DNA of 64,000 nucleotides from Flavobacterium glycines (GCF_900100165.1 NZ_FNEO01000003.1:124001-188000), one strand, 5' to 3'; positions 44,940 through 56,578 are shown, counted from the stretch's first letter. Numbers and translations are program-made. Notes: generated from the letters alone by a model not told the origin.

Positions 44940-45734
44940 TTATTTAGTATATTTTTGTAATTCTTGTTCAACACGAGCATACATTTCGTCTGCTTTTTCT
45001 TTATATTTTGTATCAGCTTTAAATTTAATCAAACTTTGATACGAAGCTTTAGCAACAGTAAGTCTTTCTTTCATTTTTTCAGGAACACTATTAATTCCTA
45101 ACTGATAAGCCGAATCAAACTTATAAAACAAAGCATCTTCTTTAAACTTAGTCCCCGGATAATCGATTATAAAATTATCAAAGGCAACTAAAGCTGATTT
45201 AAAATCAGATATTGTATTGTAACCCTTTGCGTTTTCATAAACTTTTTTCTCAATCTTATCCGACAACAATTTTGTCAAACCATTAGCTTCAGTTAAATAT
45301 TCTGAATTTGGAAAACGATCAATAAAAGCCTGCAATTTTTCAATTGCTTTGTATGTATCTGCCTGATCTAAACTGTAAACAGGTGACAAAATAGCATAAC
45401 TTTTAGCCCCTAAAAAAGAAGCTTCCTGTATTTTTTCACTTTTTGGATATCCTGAAGCAAAACTTTCAAACTGATAGGCCGCCAGATAATACTGTTTTGT
45501 TTTATAGTAAGATTGCGCATACATATAAAACATTTTTTCTGCCTGTGGTTTTCCTCGGAATTCAGGAGCTATTTGTTCAAAAAGACGTAATGCTTTAGAA
45601 TATTTAGCCTGAGCATACAAGGTGTCTGCCATAGCATACTTTACCGAAACATCTTCGCTTTTTAAAGCTTTTTGATATTCATTACATGAACTAAAAAGAA
45701 CAACAAGAAGCAATAAGGATACAATTTTTTTCAT
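44940..45734 (-). CDS. bamD: outer-membrane assembly lipoprotein BamD
   Basis: 264 aa from the ATG at 45732-45734 (MKKIVSLLLLVVLFSSC), which gives a clear lipoprotein signal with C17. A 17-residue longer frame would bury it, so it is rejected. The mature part has tetratricopeptide-type helical repeats (KYSKALRLFEQIAPEFRGKP, YYLAAYQFESFASGYPKS) typical of BamD. It is an essential part of the BAM complex in the periplasm, which inserts outer-membrane barrels. It leads an operon with rpoZ and coaBC and has a strong promoter. Confidence 0.9.
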   Translation of the reverse strand: MKKIVSLLLLVVLFSSCNEYQKALKSEDVSVKYAMADTLYAQAKYSKALRLFEQIAPEFRGKPQAEKMFYMYAQSYYKTKQYYLAAYQFESFASGYPKSEKIQEASFLGAKSYAILSPVYSLDQADTYKAIEKLQAFIDRFPNSEYLTEANGLTKLLSDKIEKKVYENAKGYNTISDFKSALVAFDNFIIDYPGTKFKEDALFYKFDSAYQLGINSVPEKMKERLTVAKASYQSLIKFKADTKYKEKADEMYARVEQELQKYTK

Positions 45735-45785
45735 TTTTTTGTTTGTTTTACTAATACAAGCTAACCACAGCCTATAAAAAATCAT

Positions 45786-45799
45786 ACCGAAGTTTCGGT
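45786..45799 (-). other. hairpin at the predicted 5-prime end of the bamD mRNA
   Basis: ACCGAA (45786-45791) and TTCGGT (45794-45799) form a 6-bp palindrome with a 2-base centre. It lies a few nucleotides downstream of the bamD -7 box, so it would be the first structure of the transcript. It could also be a protein-binding palindrome. Confidence 0.45.
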
Positions 45800-45801
45800 G
45801 G

Positions 45802-45831
45802 CAAATTTAGTTATTAATTTAGCGACTACAA
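45802..45831 (-). promoter_or_regulatory. bamD-rpoZ-coaBC promoter
   Basis: On the minus strand TTG (45829-45831) and TAAATTTG (45802-45809) are separated by 19 nt, a full match to the Bacteroidota TTG/TAnnTTTG arrangement. Predicted start of transcription is near 45796, giving a leader of about 60 nt. Confidence 0.7.
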
Positions 45832-45869
45832 AATATTTCTTAGTTTAAAAAAATACTTGCAAAAAGCTG

Positions 45870-46751
45870 CTATTTATCTATTTTCTTTACAAAATCAGCT
45901 ATTCTTTCCTGCAAATCTTCATCAACAGGAACAAGTGGCAAACGCACTGTATTATCAGCAAGACCTAAAACCTGAAAAACCTGCTTAATCCCGGAAGGAT
46001 TTCCTTGTTCGAAAATCATATCAATACAATCAGACAACAAATATTGTGATTTGTAAGCTTCGTCAACTTTACGATTCAAACCTAAACGAATCATCTCAGA
46101 AAACTCTTTTGGAAACCCCTGACCAATTACAGAAATAACTCCTGAACCTCCAGCTAATACAGATGCTAATGCAGTCATATCATCTCCGGAAATCACATGG
46201 AAATCTGCCGGTTTATCTTTCAATAATTGCATTACCTGAACAATATCGCCAGCAGCTTCTTTAATAGCTACAATGTTTTTAAAATCATTTGCTAAACGTA
46301 AAACCGTTTTAGGCAACATATTACTTGAAGTTCTTCCCGGAACATTATAAACGATTACCGGTACCGGTGAAGCCTCAGCAATTGCCTTAAAATGTTGATA
46401 AATCCCTTCTTGTGATGGCTTATTATAATATGGAGAAACCGAAAGAATTGCCACATAAGGCGACATATCTCTTGTCTTTAACTCCTCAACCACTTTCATA
46501 GTATTATTTCCTCCAACTCCCAAAACCAATGGTAAACGACCATTATTTGCTTCAATAACAGTTTGAATCACCAATTCTTTTTCGTCATTGCTAAGTGTAG
46601 CATTTTCAGCAGTTGTTCCTAAAATTACCAGATATTCAACCCCACCATCGACAGAAAAATTCACAATTCTTTTTAAAGCATCGGTATCAATTGAAAAATC
46701 TTGTTTGAAAGGAGTCACAAGAGCAACACCAGTTCCTATTAATGATTGCAT
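45870..46751 (-). CDS. dapA: 4-hydroxy-tetrahydrodipicolinate synthase
   Basis: 293 aa. The Schiff-base lysine is K164 (VAIKEAAGD) and the catalytic tyrosine Y135 (VYNVPGR), with [10 protein letters not shown] as the substrate-binding loop. It condenses pyruvate and aspartate semialdehyde in the lysine/diaminopimelate pathway. Length is standard. It follows a small protein gene by 11 nt. Confidence 0.95.
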   Translation of the reverse strand: MQSLIGTGVALVTPFKQDFSIDTDALKRIVNFSVDGGVEYLVILGTTAENATLSNDEKELVIQTVIEANNGRLPLVLGVGGNNTMKVVEELKTRDMSPYVAILSVSPYYNKPSQEGIYQHFKAIAEASPVPVIVYNVPGRTSSNMLPKTVLRLANDFKNIVAIKEAAGDIVQVMQLLKDKPADFHVISGDDMTALASVLAGGSGVISVIGQGFPKEFSEMIRLGLNRKVDEAYKSQYLLSDCIDMIFEQGNPSGIKQVFQVLGLADNTVRLPLVPVDEDLQERIADFVKKIDK

Positions 46752-46762
46752 GTTTTTAGTTT

Positions 46763-47281
46763 CTATTTTTTGTTTAATATTTTTAAATACCTAAATAATT
46801 CCTCAACAAAAACCTTATAATTTCCCAGATTAGTAGCAATCATCAAATTATTCAGGCGTTTGTCAATACTCGAAAAACCAACTTTAAATTTAGCATTCGA
46901 TTGATGTGTAACTACCAATAAAATGGCTTTTTCAACATCATAATAATTCACTAATAAATCAAAATCCTTTTCAAGAAATTCAATCACCTCTTTATTGGTA
47001 ATTTGAGCTTTCCAATTTAAATGACTGGATTCTAATTTTATTGTTTTAATTCCAAAATCAACAGAAACTTTACTTTTGAAAAGTAACAATTCAATATTTT
47101 CTTTTGCAATTCCATTTAGAACAATTTCATTAATCAAAGACTGAGTATCTTTAAAATAACTCTCGTCGATAATCAGTCCAACTGTTTTTATATCACTTAA
47201 AAACAAGCCATTCTTTACATTAAGCAAGCTGTTTTTTACTATTTTCTTTACCGAAAACCCTTTTAAGTAATCTAAAAACAT
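46763..47281 (-). CDS. small conserved flavobacterial protein (possibly DUF6913)
   Basis: 172 aa, cytoplasmic, no signal or membrane segment. It has the core [12 protein letters not shown], then a middle IELLLFKSK and a C-terminal [31 protein letters not shown], a mixed alpha/beta pattern. I believe it corresponds to a family labelled DUF6913, found beside dapA in Flavobacteria, but I could not check. Function unknown. Confidence 0.6.
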   Translation of the reverse strand: MFLDYLKGFSVKKIVKNSLLNVKNGLFLSDIKTVGLIIDESYFKDTQSLINEIVLNGIAKENIELLLFKSKVSVDFGIKTIKLESSHLNWKAQITNKEVIEFLEKDFDLLVNYYDVEKAILLVVTHQSNAKFKVGFSSIDKRLNNLMIATNLGNYKVFVEELFRYLKILNKK

Positions 47282-47432
47282 AACTTATCTTTATAAGTAA
47301 ACAAAATTAACTAATTAAGTTACACTAAAGGTGGCAAATCTAAAAAAGTATAATGACGAATTAAAACTTTTTGTTAAATTCTTAACACTATTTTTTCATT
47401 AAAAATCACCTTTAAAACTTATAAATACATAA

Positions 47433-49457
<2,025 letters not shown>

Positions 49458-49516
49458 TTAGTTTCTGTGTAAACAGCGTACTAAAATAACCAATTAAAAA
49501 GAAATAACATTCAATT

Positions 49517-49990
49517 TTAAGACTCTATAATCGAATTTATTTGTTTAAATAATTGTCCGTCGCTCAGGAAAGCTCCTTGTTGAATTAGTGAAAAAATCGA
49601 AGTATTACGTTCCTCTGTAAATACTTTTTTTCCAACCTTCATTTCTATAGTTTCAGTAAACATATTATCACTAAGCCATTGCAAACCTTCTTTAGTCAAA
49701 AAATCTACATCAGGAACCAATGATTTCAAAACAATCGACTGCACATAGGTATCAAAAGTCTGAAAAAGGAAAATATGATTTTTAGAAAAATGTTCTAAAT
49801 ATTCTGCTTTAGCCAAAACACCTTCCCAAATCAAATCAGAAAAAACATCCAATTCCTGTTCTGCTACTTCCGGTTTTTCTTCTTTTATTTTATCCCATTC
49901 CGCCTTATCAATAGATTGAGTTGCTAAAAAATTAGTAAATTCAGGATGTAATTCTTCAAACTGTTCTTTAGTTAATCTAGAATATTTCAT
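49517..49990 (-). CDS. conserved flavobacterial protein (possibly DUF6495)
   Basis: 157 aa from the ATG at 49988-49990 (MKYSRLTKEQFEELHPEF). A 14-residue longer start is possible but not supported. Acidic, soluble, mostly helical, with aromatic segments (DVFSDLIWEGVLAKAEYLEHF). I recall a family labelled DUF6495 in Flavobacteria with this start, but it is unconfirmed. Function unknown. Confidence 0.65.
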   Translation of the reverse strand: MKYSRLTKEQFEELHPEFTNFLATQSIDKAEWDKIKEEKPEVAEQELDVFSDLIWEGVLAKAEYLEHFSKNHIFLFQTFDTYVQSIVLKSLVPDVDFLTKEGLQWLSDNMFTETIEMKVGKKVFTEERNTSIFSLIQQGAFLSDGQLFKQINSIIES

Positions 49991-50034
49991 TATTACATTA
50001 TTTTGAATCAAAATGATTTCAGTTAAAAACAAAA

Positions 50035-50065
50035 AAAATCCCGACTTTCATCGGGATTTTATTTT
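50035..50065. terminator. terminator after the rpsF-rpsR-rplI operon
   Basis: AAAATCCCGA (50035-50044) pairs with TCGGGATTTT (50051-50060), loop 6 nt, with A and T runs on either side. It lies downstream of rplI and upstream of the small helical gene on the minus strand. Confidence 0.8.
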
Positions 50066-50079
50066 TATACACTTAGAAA

Positions 50080-50523
50080 TTAAGCTTTTTCAGCCACAAT
50101 TTCATATGGTAACTCAACGATAACATCTCTGTGTAATCTTACAGTAGCTGAATATTTTCCAGTACGTTTAACAATACCACTAGTGATGAATTTTCTTTCG
50201 ATAGTTTGACCAGCTTTCTCTAAAGCCTCAACGATGTCAATATTTGTGATTGAACCAAATAATTTTTCACCACCTGCTTTAGCAGCAATTTTAATCTCAA
50301 GAGCTTTTAAAGCATCAGCAGTAGCTTTAGCATCAGCAATAATTTTAGCTTCTTTGTGCGCTCTTTGTTTTAGGTTTTCAGCCAATACTTTCTTAGCAGA
50401 AGCAGTAGCTAACTGAGCAAATCCTTGTGGGATTAAGTAGTTACGTCCGTATCCGTTTTTTACAGTTACGATATCATCTTTAAAACCTAAGTTTTGAACG
50501 TCTTTCTTTAAAATAAGTTCCAT
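50080..50523 (-). CDS. rplI: 50S ribosomal protein L9
   Basis: 147 aa. It has the L9 start MELILKKDVQNLGFKDDIV followed by KNGYGRNYLIPQGFA, then a long central helix and a C-terminal domain (SATVRLHRDVIVELPYEIVA). L9 binds 23S rRNA helix 76 and limits frameshifting. It is the last gene of the rpsF-rpsR-rplI operon, with a 66-nt spacer from rpsR that contains an inverted repeat. Confidence 0.97.
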   Translation of the reverse strand: MELILKKDVQNLGFKDDIVTVKNGYGRNYLIPQGFAQLATASAKKVLAENLKQRAHKEAKIIADAKATADALKALEIKIAAKAGGEKLFGSITNIDIVEALEKAGQTIERKFITSGIVKRTGKYSATVRLHRDVIVELPYEIVAEKA

Positions 50524-50573
50524 GTTGTTGTCCTTGTATTTTAGAAGTTAGCCCGCCGTAGCGAGGCAACAAC
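50524..50573. other. inverted repeat in the rpsR-rplI spacer
   Basis: GTTGTTG (50524-50530) and CAACAAC (50567-50573) lie at both ends of a 50-nt stretch that also holds the GC-rich word GCCCGCCGTAGCGAGGC. In the mRNA this would form a stem just before the rplI ATG. Confidence 0.5.
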
Positions 50574-50589
50574 TGTTATAATTAAATTA

Positions 50590-50886
50590 TTATTTTAATA
50601 AGTCAGCCACATATGGCATTAAAGCTAAGTGACGAGCTCTTTTTACAGCTACAGACACTTTTCTTTGGTATTTCAATGAAGTACCTGTTAAACGACGAGG
50701 AAGAATTTTTCCTTGCTCGTTAACAAATTTCAATAAGAAATCAGCATCTTTATAATCTACATATTTGATACCTGATTTTTTGAAACGACAATACTTTTTA
50801 GTTTTGTTAGTTTCGATATTTAAAGGAGTAAGATATCTGATATCTCCGTCTTTTTTTCCTGAAGCAGATTGTTGTAATGTTGCCAT
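50590..50886 (-). CDS. rpsR: 30S ribosomal protein S18
   Basis: 98 aa. Typical S18 C-terminal RNA-binding segment ([21 protein letters not shown] and [20 protein letters not shown]). It assembles with S6 on 16S rRNA. It lies between rpsF and rplI with 5-nt spacing to rpsF. Confidence 0.97.
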   Translation of the reverse strand: MATLQQSASGKKDGDIRYLTPLNIETNKTKKYCRFKKSGIKYVDYKDADFLLKFVNEQGKILPRRLTGTSLKYQRKVSVAVKRARHLALMPYVADLLK

Positions 50887-50891
50887 GATAA

Positions 50892-51233
50892 TTAAGCTTT
50901 TTGAGATTTAAGTTTTGCTCTTCTTCTTTCAGCCCAAGAGATAGCATGTTTGTCAAGACTTACAGTTAAGAAACGCATAACTCTTTCGTCACGTCTAAAT
51001 TCAGTTTCAAAAGCAATTAATACTTCTGGTGCAACTTTAAATTCAAACAAATGGTAAAAACCAGATTTTTTGTTTTGGATTTCGTAAGCCATTTTTTTAA
51101 GACCCCAATCCTCTTTAGCTACCATTTCTGCTCCTCTACTAGTAAGAAAATCTTCAAATTTGCTTACTGTTTCCTTTACCTGTACGTCAGATAAAACGGG
51201 ATTTAAAATGAAAACAGTTTCATAATGATTCAT
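50892..51233 (-). CDS. rpsF: 30S ribosomal protein S6
   Basis: 113 aa. N-terminal [16 protein letters not shown] and central [21 protein letters not shown] are diagnostic. S6 binds S18 and 16S rRNA. First gene of the operon. A -7 box (TACTTTTG, minus strand, 51265-51272) precedes it. Confidence 0.97.
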   Translation of the reverse strand: MNHYETVFILNPVLSDVQVKETVSKFEDFLTSRGAEMVAKEDWGLKKMAYEIQNKKSGFYHLFEFKVAPEVLIAFETEFRRDERVMRFLTVSLDKHAISWAERRRAKLKSQKA

Positions 51234-51264
51234 AAGAAATAATTTATTTTGTTAAATAAGGGTG

Positions 51265-51272
51265 CAAAAGTA
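51265..51272 (-). promoter_or_regulatory. -7 box for the rpsF operon
   Basis: TACTTTTG on the minus strand matches TAnnTTTG; a TTG lies at 51296-51298 with a longish 23-nt spacing. The leader would be only about 25 nt, so I see no S6:S18-type autoregulatory leader here. Confidence 0.45.
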
Positions 51273-51347
51273 ATTAAATAATTCGAATAAAAAAACAAAA
51301 AACAACTTTATTCGTTGTATTGCAAAAAAAACCGATAAAGATTAGTG

Positions 51348-51366
51348 ATTGTAAATAATTTACAAT
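51348..51366. promoter_or_regulatory. 19-nt perfect palindrome upstream of the LytTR gene
   Basis: ATTGTAAAT, A, ATTTACAAT is perfectly symmetrical about the central base. It lies 36 nt before the LytTR start and between two divergent operons, so it is a candidate operator. Confidence 0.5.
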
Positions 51367-51401
51367 ACTTTTACTAAGCCAAATCTTAAATTCAAAAAAT
51401 T

Positions 51402-52097
51402 ATGAAACTTAATTGTGTCGTAGTAGATGATAGTTCGATACAAAGAATGATCATCGCAAAGTTAGTAAATAATCACCCAAACCTACATCTTATAGGTGAT
51501 TTTTCCAATGCAATTGAAGCAAAAAGTTGCATGTCTGTACATAGTGTAGACTTAATATTTCTTGATATAGAAATGCCTGTAATTAGTGGTTTTGACTTTT
51601 TAGACGGTCTAAAAACAAAACCTCAAATTATATTTATTACTTCAAAAGCAGAATATGCACTAAAAGCTTTTGATTATGATGCTACTGATTATCTACAAAA
51701 ACCTATAGCTGTAGATCGTTTTAATGCATCTGTAAAAAGAGCTATCGATTTACACCTACTTAAACAAGACACCAAAGAGGAAGAAGGAGAACACATTTTT
51801 ATCAAAAGTAATTTGAAAAAATTAAAAATCTACACTTCAAAAATCAAATGGATTGAAGCCTTTGGGGATTATGTAAGAGTAGTAACTGAAGATGATAGCA
51901 ATCTGGTACTTTCTACAATGAAATCATTCGAAAATGATTTACCTAAAAAGAAATTTGTTCGTGTCCACAAATCCTACATTATAAATATAGACAAAGTGGA
52001 ACGCTTTAATAGTAAATTTGCCGAAATCGGCACAACTAAAATTCCTTTGAGCAGAAACAAGAAAGAAGACTTAATCAAAGCACTTTCTTACGCCTAA
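51402..52097 (+). CDS. LytTR-family response regulator
   Basis: 231 aa. Receiver domain with D9-D10 and phosphoacceptor D55 (IFLDIEMP), then a C-terminal LytTR DNA-binding domain (about 125-230, IEAFGDYVRVVTEDDSNLVL and FVRVHKSYIINIDKV). It is a lone regulator; its kinase is not adjacent. LytTR regulators in Bacteroidota control cell-surface or sensory functions, but the targets here are unknown. Confidence 0.93.
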   Translation: MKLNCVVVDDSSIQRMIIAKLVNNHPNLHLIGDFSNAIEAKSCMSVHSVDLIFLDIEMPVISGFDFLDGLKTKPQIIFITSKAEYALKAFDYDATDYLQKPIAVDRFNASVKRAIDLHLLKQDTKEEEGEHIFIKSNLKKLKIYTSKIKWIEAFGDYVRVVTEDDSNLVLSTMKSFENDLPKKKFVRVHKSYIINIDKVERFNSKFAEIGTTKIPLSRNKKEDLIKALSYA

Positions 52098-52101
52098 GAA
52101 A

Positions 52102-54555
52102 TTAATAGAAATCTACATTTAGTGTAACTTTTATTGCTCTAAATTGTGCAACACTATCAAAACTATTCAATATTTTTTGGATAGTTTTTTTTGTGCTTAC
52201 AATTGACGATTCCTGAGGAATTTTAATCATTATAGTTCGGATATATTCATTCCTGATTCGGTTAATAGCCGGTTCCTCCGGACCAAGTACCGGAATTCCT
52301 AAATTTTGAAACAAAACCTGATACAACCAGATTGAACCTTCTTTTAATTTATTAAAATCACGATGTTTTAAACTTATTTTAATTATTCTGAAATAAGGAG
52401 GGTATTTATAAATCAAACGATCATAAAGCTGTTCTTTATACATACCTATATAATCATTATTAGTCACCTGCTGAATCGTATTATGATTAGGATTGTACGT
52501 TTGAATAATTACTTTCCCTTGTTTTTCCGAACGACCTGCACGACCCGCTACCTGAGTCATTGTTTGATAACTTCTTTCAAAAGCTCTAAAATCGGGATGA
52601 TACAGCATATTATCCGCATTCATAATCCCTACCAGACTCACATTGTCAAAATCTAATCCTTTTGCAAGCATCTGAGTCCCTACCATAATATCTATTTCGC
52701 GATTTTTAAAACTATCAATGATTTTTTCAAACCCAAATTTACCTCTGGTAGTATCCTGATCCATCCTTCCTATTTTTCGCTCCGGAAATAATTGTATCAA
52801 TTCCTGTTGAATTTGTTCGGTTCCAAAACCCTTGGTCGTCAAATCAATTCCGGAACAACTATGACAACGCGTAGGTTTTGCAATCGAATAACCACAATAA
52901 TGACATCGCAATTCATTTCGATGTTTATGATATGTCAAGCTCACATCACATTGCTGACATTGCGGAACATGACCACAAGTCATACATTCCAGCAAAGGAG
53001 AATACCCTCTCCTGTTTTGAAATAAAATAACCTGTTCACCTAAAAACAAAGCCTCCGTAATCCCATCAATCAAAACATCACTAAAATGTCCGGTCATTCG
53101 CTTACGGAAATATTTATCTTTTAAATCTACCAATACAATTTCCGGCATTCTCACATTGGCATAACGATTTTTAAGTTCAACTAATCCGTATTTACCTATA
53201 GCAGTATTATAATAAGATTCCAAACTTGGCGTAGCCGAACCCAACAAAACTTTAGCTTTGAAAAAAGCAGCCAAAACTATAGCCGCATCACGAGCATGGT
53301 ATCTTGGCGCAGGATCGACTTGTTTAAAAGTCTGCTCATGCTCTTCATCAACAATTATGAAACCTAAGTTTGAAAACGGTAAAAACAAAGCCGACCGGGC
53401 TCCTATCACTATTTGGGCTTTCTCCGAATTTTGCAACACCTGATTCCAAACCTCTACACGCTCATTATTATTATACTTCGAATGAAAAACAGCTACTTTG
53501 TTTCCAAAATACGCCTGCAATCGGGAAACCAGTTGTGTTGTTAATGCTATTTCAGGCAGCAAATACAAAACTTGTTTTCCAGTTGTCAAATATTCTTCAA
53601 TCAGTTTTATATAAACTTCCGTTTTTCCACTTGAAGTCACGCCATGCAAAAGAGAAACTTCTTTTTCCAAAAAACTTGATTTAATTTCGTCAAAAGCTTT
53701 TTGCTGCGCTTCACTTAATTGCAATAGATTATCATTAGAGTCGCCGGTAAAGCTTACCCTATCTTCCTGAATCAAATAATCCTCAAAAATTTCTTTATCA
53801 ATTAAAGCTTTTACAACAGCCGAAGAGGAGTTAGAAACATCAGTTAATTCCTTTACCGAAATCGGTTTTTTATGATTCGTCGCACTCAACTGAAAATAAG
53901 TCAGTACAATTTCTTTTTGCTTATTGGCATTTTTTAAAACACTCAATAATTCATTCAGTCCTTCATTAGATTCATACTTAGAATGCAAACGAATATACCG
54001 AACCATTTTAGGTTTATACGATTCCTGAATCTCGTCATGCAAAACCACAACACCTTTATCAATCATTTTTTGAATAATCGGAAAAATATTCTTTTTATTC
54101 AAAATACCGATAACATCCTGCACTTTTAAAGAAGATTGTTGTTGCAACGCCTGATAAATCAAAAATTCTTCATCAGTAAGTTGACTTTCATCAATAAAGC
54201 CTACCGTATTTTTAGTAATCAAGGTTTCGTTCTCCAACAACAGAGCACTTGGCATAGCACCACGATAAACATCACCAATTGCACACATATAATACGATGC
54301 AATCCATTGCCAATGTTTAATTTGATTTTCGGTAACTATAGGTTTTTCATCTAAAATTTGATGAATTTCTTTCGCTTCGTATAAAGTGGGTTTGTTTTGA
54401 TGTAAATCTATCGCTAATCCCGTATAAATTTTACTTTTCCCGAAAGGAACCGCCACACGCATACCTTTTTGAATATAATGATACTCTGCTTCAGAAACAC
54501 TATAAGTAAAAGTTTTAGCAAGTGCTAATGGTAAAATTACTTCAACGAAATACAT
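52102..54555 (-). CDS. priA: primosomal replication helicase PriA
   Basis: 817 aa. Walker A LLHGVTSSGKTEVY and Walker B-like IIVDEEHEQTFKQ, with eight zinc-ligand Cys in CMTCGHVPQCQQC and CHYCGYSIAKPTRCHSC. The 3-prime DNA-binding domain is at the N-terminus (MYFVEVILPLALAKTFTYSV). It restarts stalled replication forks. The last codons lie just past the convergent LytTR gene stop (4-nt gap). Confidence 0.96.
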   Translation of the reverse strand: MYFVEVILPLALAKTFTYSVSEAEYHYIQKGMRVAVPFGKSKIYTGLAIDLHQNKPTLYEAKEIHQILDEKPIVTENQIKHWQWIASYYMCAIGDVYRGAMPSALLLENETLITKNTVGFIDESQLTDEEFLIYQALQQQSSLKVQDVIGILNKKNIFPIIQKMIDKGVVVLHDEIQESYKPKMVRYIRLHSKYESNEGLNELLSVLKNANKQKEIVLTYFQLSATNHKKPISVKELTDVSNSSSAVVKALIDKEIFEDYLIQEDRVSFTGDSNDNLLQLSEAQQKAFDEIKSSFLEKEVSLLHGVTSSGKTEVYIKLIEEYLTTGKQVLYLLPEIALTTQLVSRLQAYFGNKVAVFHSKYNNNERVEVWNQVLQNSEKAQIVIGARSALFLPFSNLGFIIVDEEHEQTFKQVDPAPRYHARDAAIVLAAFFKAKVLLGSATPSLESYYNTAIGKYGLVELKNRYANVRMPEIVLVDLKDKYFRKRMTGHFSDVLIDGITEALFLGEQVILFQNRRGYSPLLECMTCGHVPQCQQCDVSLTYHKHRNELRCHYCGYSIAKPTRCHSCSGIDLTTKGFGTEQIQQELIQLFPERKIGRMDQDTTRGKFGFEKIIDSFKNREIDIMVGTQMLAKGLDFDNVSLVGIMNADNMLYHPDFRAFERSYQTMTQVAGRAGRSEKQGKVIIQTYNPNHNTIQQVTNNDYIGMYKEQLYDRLIYKYPPYFRIIKISLKHRDFNKLKEGSIWLYQVLFQNLGIPVLGPEEPAINRIRNEYIRTIMIKIPQESSIVSTKKTIQKILNSFDSVAQFRAIKVTLNVDFY

Positions 54556-54605
54556 CTATTATTACTTATTCTTTTAATATTAAAAGCCAACTATCTGCAT
54601 CTATA

Positions 54606-55541
54606 TTATTGCAAATGCGTATGTTCTTTTCTTTTCTTCAATTTATTTATTACCTCATTGAGTTCAAAACCAAGTAATAATATCATACAGTTAATCCAAA
54701 TGTAAAACATAACAATCAACAAGGTTCCAATAGAACCATAAAGCTCATTGTATTTTGAAAATCGGATAACCCAAACACCAAAAAAATACGAACTTATAAT
54801 AGTCAAAACTGTAGTAAAAACTGAACCTATAGAAATAAAAGAGCGGTCTTCCTGATTTTTAGTTCCAAATTTGAAAAGTACCGATGTGGTTATTAAAATC
54901 ATCAAAATCAGAAACGCATAACGTCCCATTACTATCAATGGAATTTTATCACTTAAAAAATCCCTGGCAGTAAGTTGTTGAATAAAAACCTCAAAAACAA
55001 CAATAATAGCCACTGTTACAATTAACAGAACAGCTAAAAACAACGACATACCAACAGCTACAAAATACTGATGAAAGAAACCTCTTTTTACCAATACATG
55101 CTTGGAATTTTCAAAACCACCTAAAATAGCATTCAAACCATTTGCCATTAAAAAAACAGACAACAAAAATCCCGACGATACTAAACCGGAATGACTGTTA
55201 TGAAGAATATCGTTAATAATGTTTTTTATAGCATAGAAAGTATTCGGCGGAACACCGTCGGCAACAAAATCCAGAAAATCATCCTGAAATCCTTCAATAG
55301 GTATAAACGGAATAAGATTCAAAATAAAAAGTGCAAAAGGAAACAAAGCCATAAAAAAACTAAAAGCAATAGATCCTGCACGATTTGACAAAGCCGCCTC
55401 AGTAATTCCGATAATGTATAATTCTAACAAATCATACAAGGACAATCCACTGAGCCAATTGAGTTTTACCTTTTTTGCCCAGCGCACAAAATTGCGTAAC
55501 AAAGGAATTTTCTGGAGCTTTATTTCTATCTCTACTGACAT
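54606..55541 (-). CDS. YihY/BrkB-family inner-membrane protein
   Basis: 311 aa, about six membrane helices. Matches the YihY/UPF0761 family (early NRAGSIAFSFFMALFPFALFIL and central GLVSSGFLLSVFLMANGLNAI). Once called a ribonuclease or virulence factor, the family is now better described as membrane proteins of unsettled function. It is followed by priA and preceded by nadC, 27 nt upstream on the same strand. Confidence 0.85.
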   Translation of the reverse strand: MSVEIEIKLQKIPLLRNFVRWAKKVKLNWLSGLSLYDLLELYIIGITEAALSNRAGSIAFSFFMALFPFALFILNLIPFIPIEGFQDDFLDFVADGVPPNTFYAIKNIINDILHNSHSGLVSSGFLLSVFLMANGLNAILGGFENSKHVLVKRGFFHQYFVAVGMSLFLAVLLIVTVAIIVVFEVFIQQLTARDFLSDKIPLIVMGRYAFLILMILITTSVLFKFGTKNQEDRSFISIGSVFTTVLTIISSYFFGVWVIRFSKYNELYGSIGTLLIVMFYIWINCMILLLGFELNEVINKLKKRKEHTHLQ

Positions 55542-55568
55542 TAATAGTATCTTTTTACCGAAGAAAAA

Positions 55569-56429
55569 TTATTCAATTGCCTTTAAACTCAAATCCATAT
55601 TATAAATAGAATGCGTCAAAGCACCCGAAGAAATATAATTCACCCCGCATTCAGCATAATGACGAATAGTGTCTTCATTGATATTTCCAGACGATTCTGT
55701 TTGACATTTATCTCCAATAAAAGCAACCGCATCTCTTGTCATTTCGTAATCAAAGTTATCCAGTAAAATTCTAAAAACACCACCGGCAGCTACAATTTGT
55801 TTCACTTCATCCAGATCTCTGGCTTCTACAATAATTTTCAAATCACGATTGGTTTCTTTTAAATAGGCTTTGGTTTTGGCTATAGCCAATGCAATTCCGC
55901 CGGCAAAATCAATATGATTGTCTTTCAACATCACCATATCATACAATGCAAAACGATGATTCTCCCCTCCTCCTATTTTTACAGCCCATTTTTCGGCAAC
56001 ACGAAAACCAGGAGTCGTTTTACGAGTATCTAAAATTTTAGTATTTGTTCCTTCCAGCAACTTTACATAACTATTTGTCTTAGTTGCAATAGCCGACATT
56101 CTTTGCATCGAATTCAAAACCATACGTTCAGCCTTTAAAATAGACTGGGAACTTCCAGACACATGAAAAACAACATCTCCAAATTTCACTGGAGTTCCAT
56201 CTTCTATAAAAGTTTCTACCTCTAAATTAGCATCAACATAATTGAAAATCATTTTCGCAAATTCAACACCTGCAATAATACCTTCATCTTTCACCAAAAG
56301 CTTCGCTTTTCCTTGTGCCGTTGCCGGAATACAGGCTAATGAACTGTGATCACCATCTCCTACATCTTCACGAATGGCATTTGCAATTAATAACTCTAAC
56401 TCGTTTTGAAATTGTGCTTCGCTAATCAT
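55569..56429 (-). CDS. nadC: nicotinate-nucleotide pyrophosphorylase (carboxylating)
   Basis: 286 aa. Contains the RKTTPGFR motif of NadC and GGGENHRFALYDMVMLKDNHI. The enzyme makes nicotinate mononucleotide from quinolinate and PRPP in de novo NAD synthesis. Length is standard. nadA and nadB are not in this window. Confidence 0.95.
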   Translation of the reverse strand: MISEAQFQNELELLIANAIREDVGDGDHSSLACIPATAQGKAKLLVKDEGIIAGVEFAKMIFNYVDANLEVETFIEDGTPVKFGDVVFHVSGSSQSILKAERMVLNSMQRMSAIATKTNSYVKLLEGTNTKILDTRKTTPGFRVAEKWAVKIGGGENHRFALYDMVMLKDNHIDFAGGIALAIAKTKAYLKETNRDLKIIVEARDLDEVKQIVAAGGVFRILLDNFDYEMTRDAVAFIGDKCQTESSGNINEDTIRHYAECGVNYISSGALTHSIYNMDLSLKAIE

Positions 56430-56542
56430 TTTTACTCGAAATTTTTATCTCGCTAAAGTAGGACATATTTTGTGTATTCTAAAATTTGTTTCAACTTCCC
56501 TAAAATTTATTCTGAAGCTAATTCTGTCAAAGATTTAAATAC

Positions 56543-56550
56543 TATATTTG
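56543..56550 (+). promoter_or_regulatory. -7 box for the cupin gene
   Basis: TATATTTG, 28 nt before the ATG at 56579. Matches TAnnTTTG. Confidence 0.5.
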
Positions 56551-56578
56551 AACAAAATCAATAAATAAGCAAATCCAA

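Noticed and set aside
45735..45785. 17-residue longer BamD start
   Set aside because: A lipoprotein signal begins at the internal ATG; the longer start also lies too close to the mapped promoter.
51234..51401. S6:S18 autoregulatory RNA leader before rpsF
   Set aside because: The -7 box at 51265-51272 leaves a leader of only about 25 nt.
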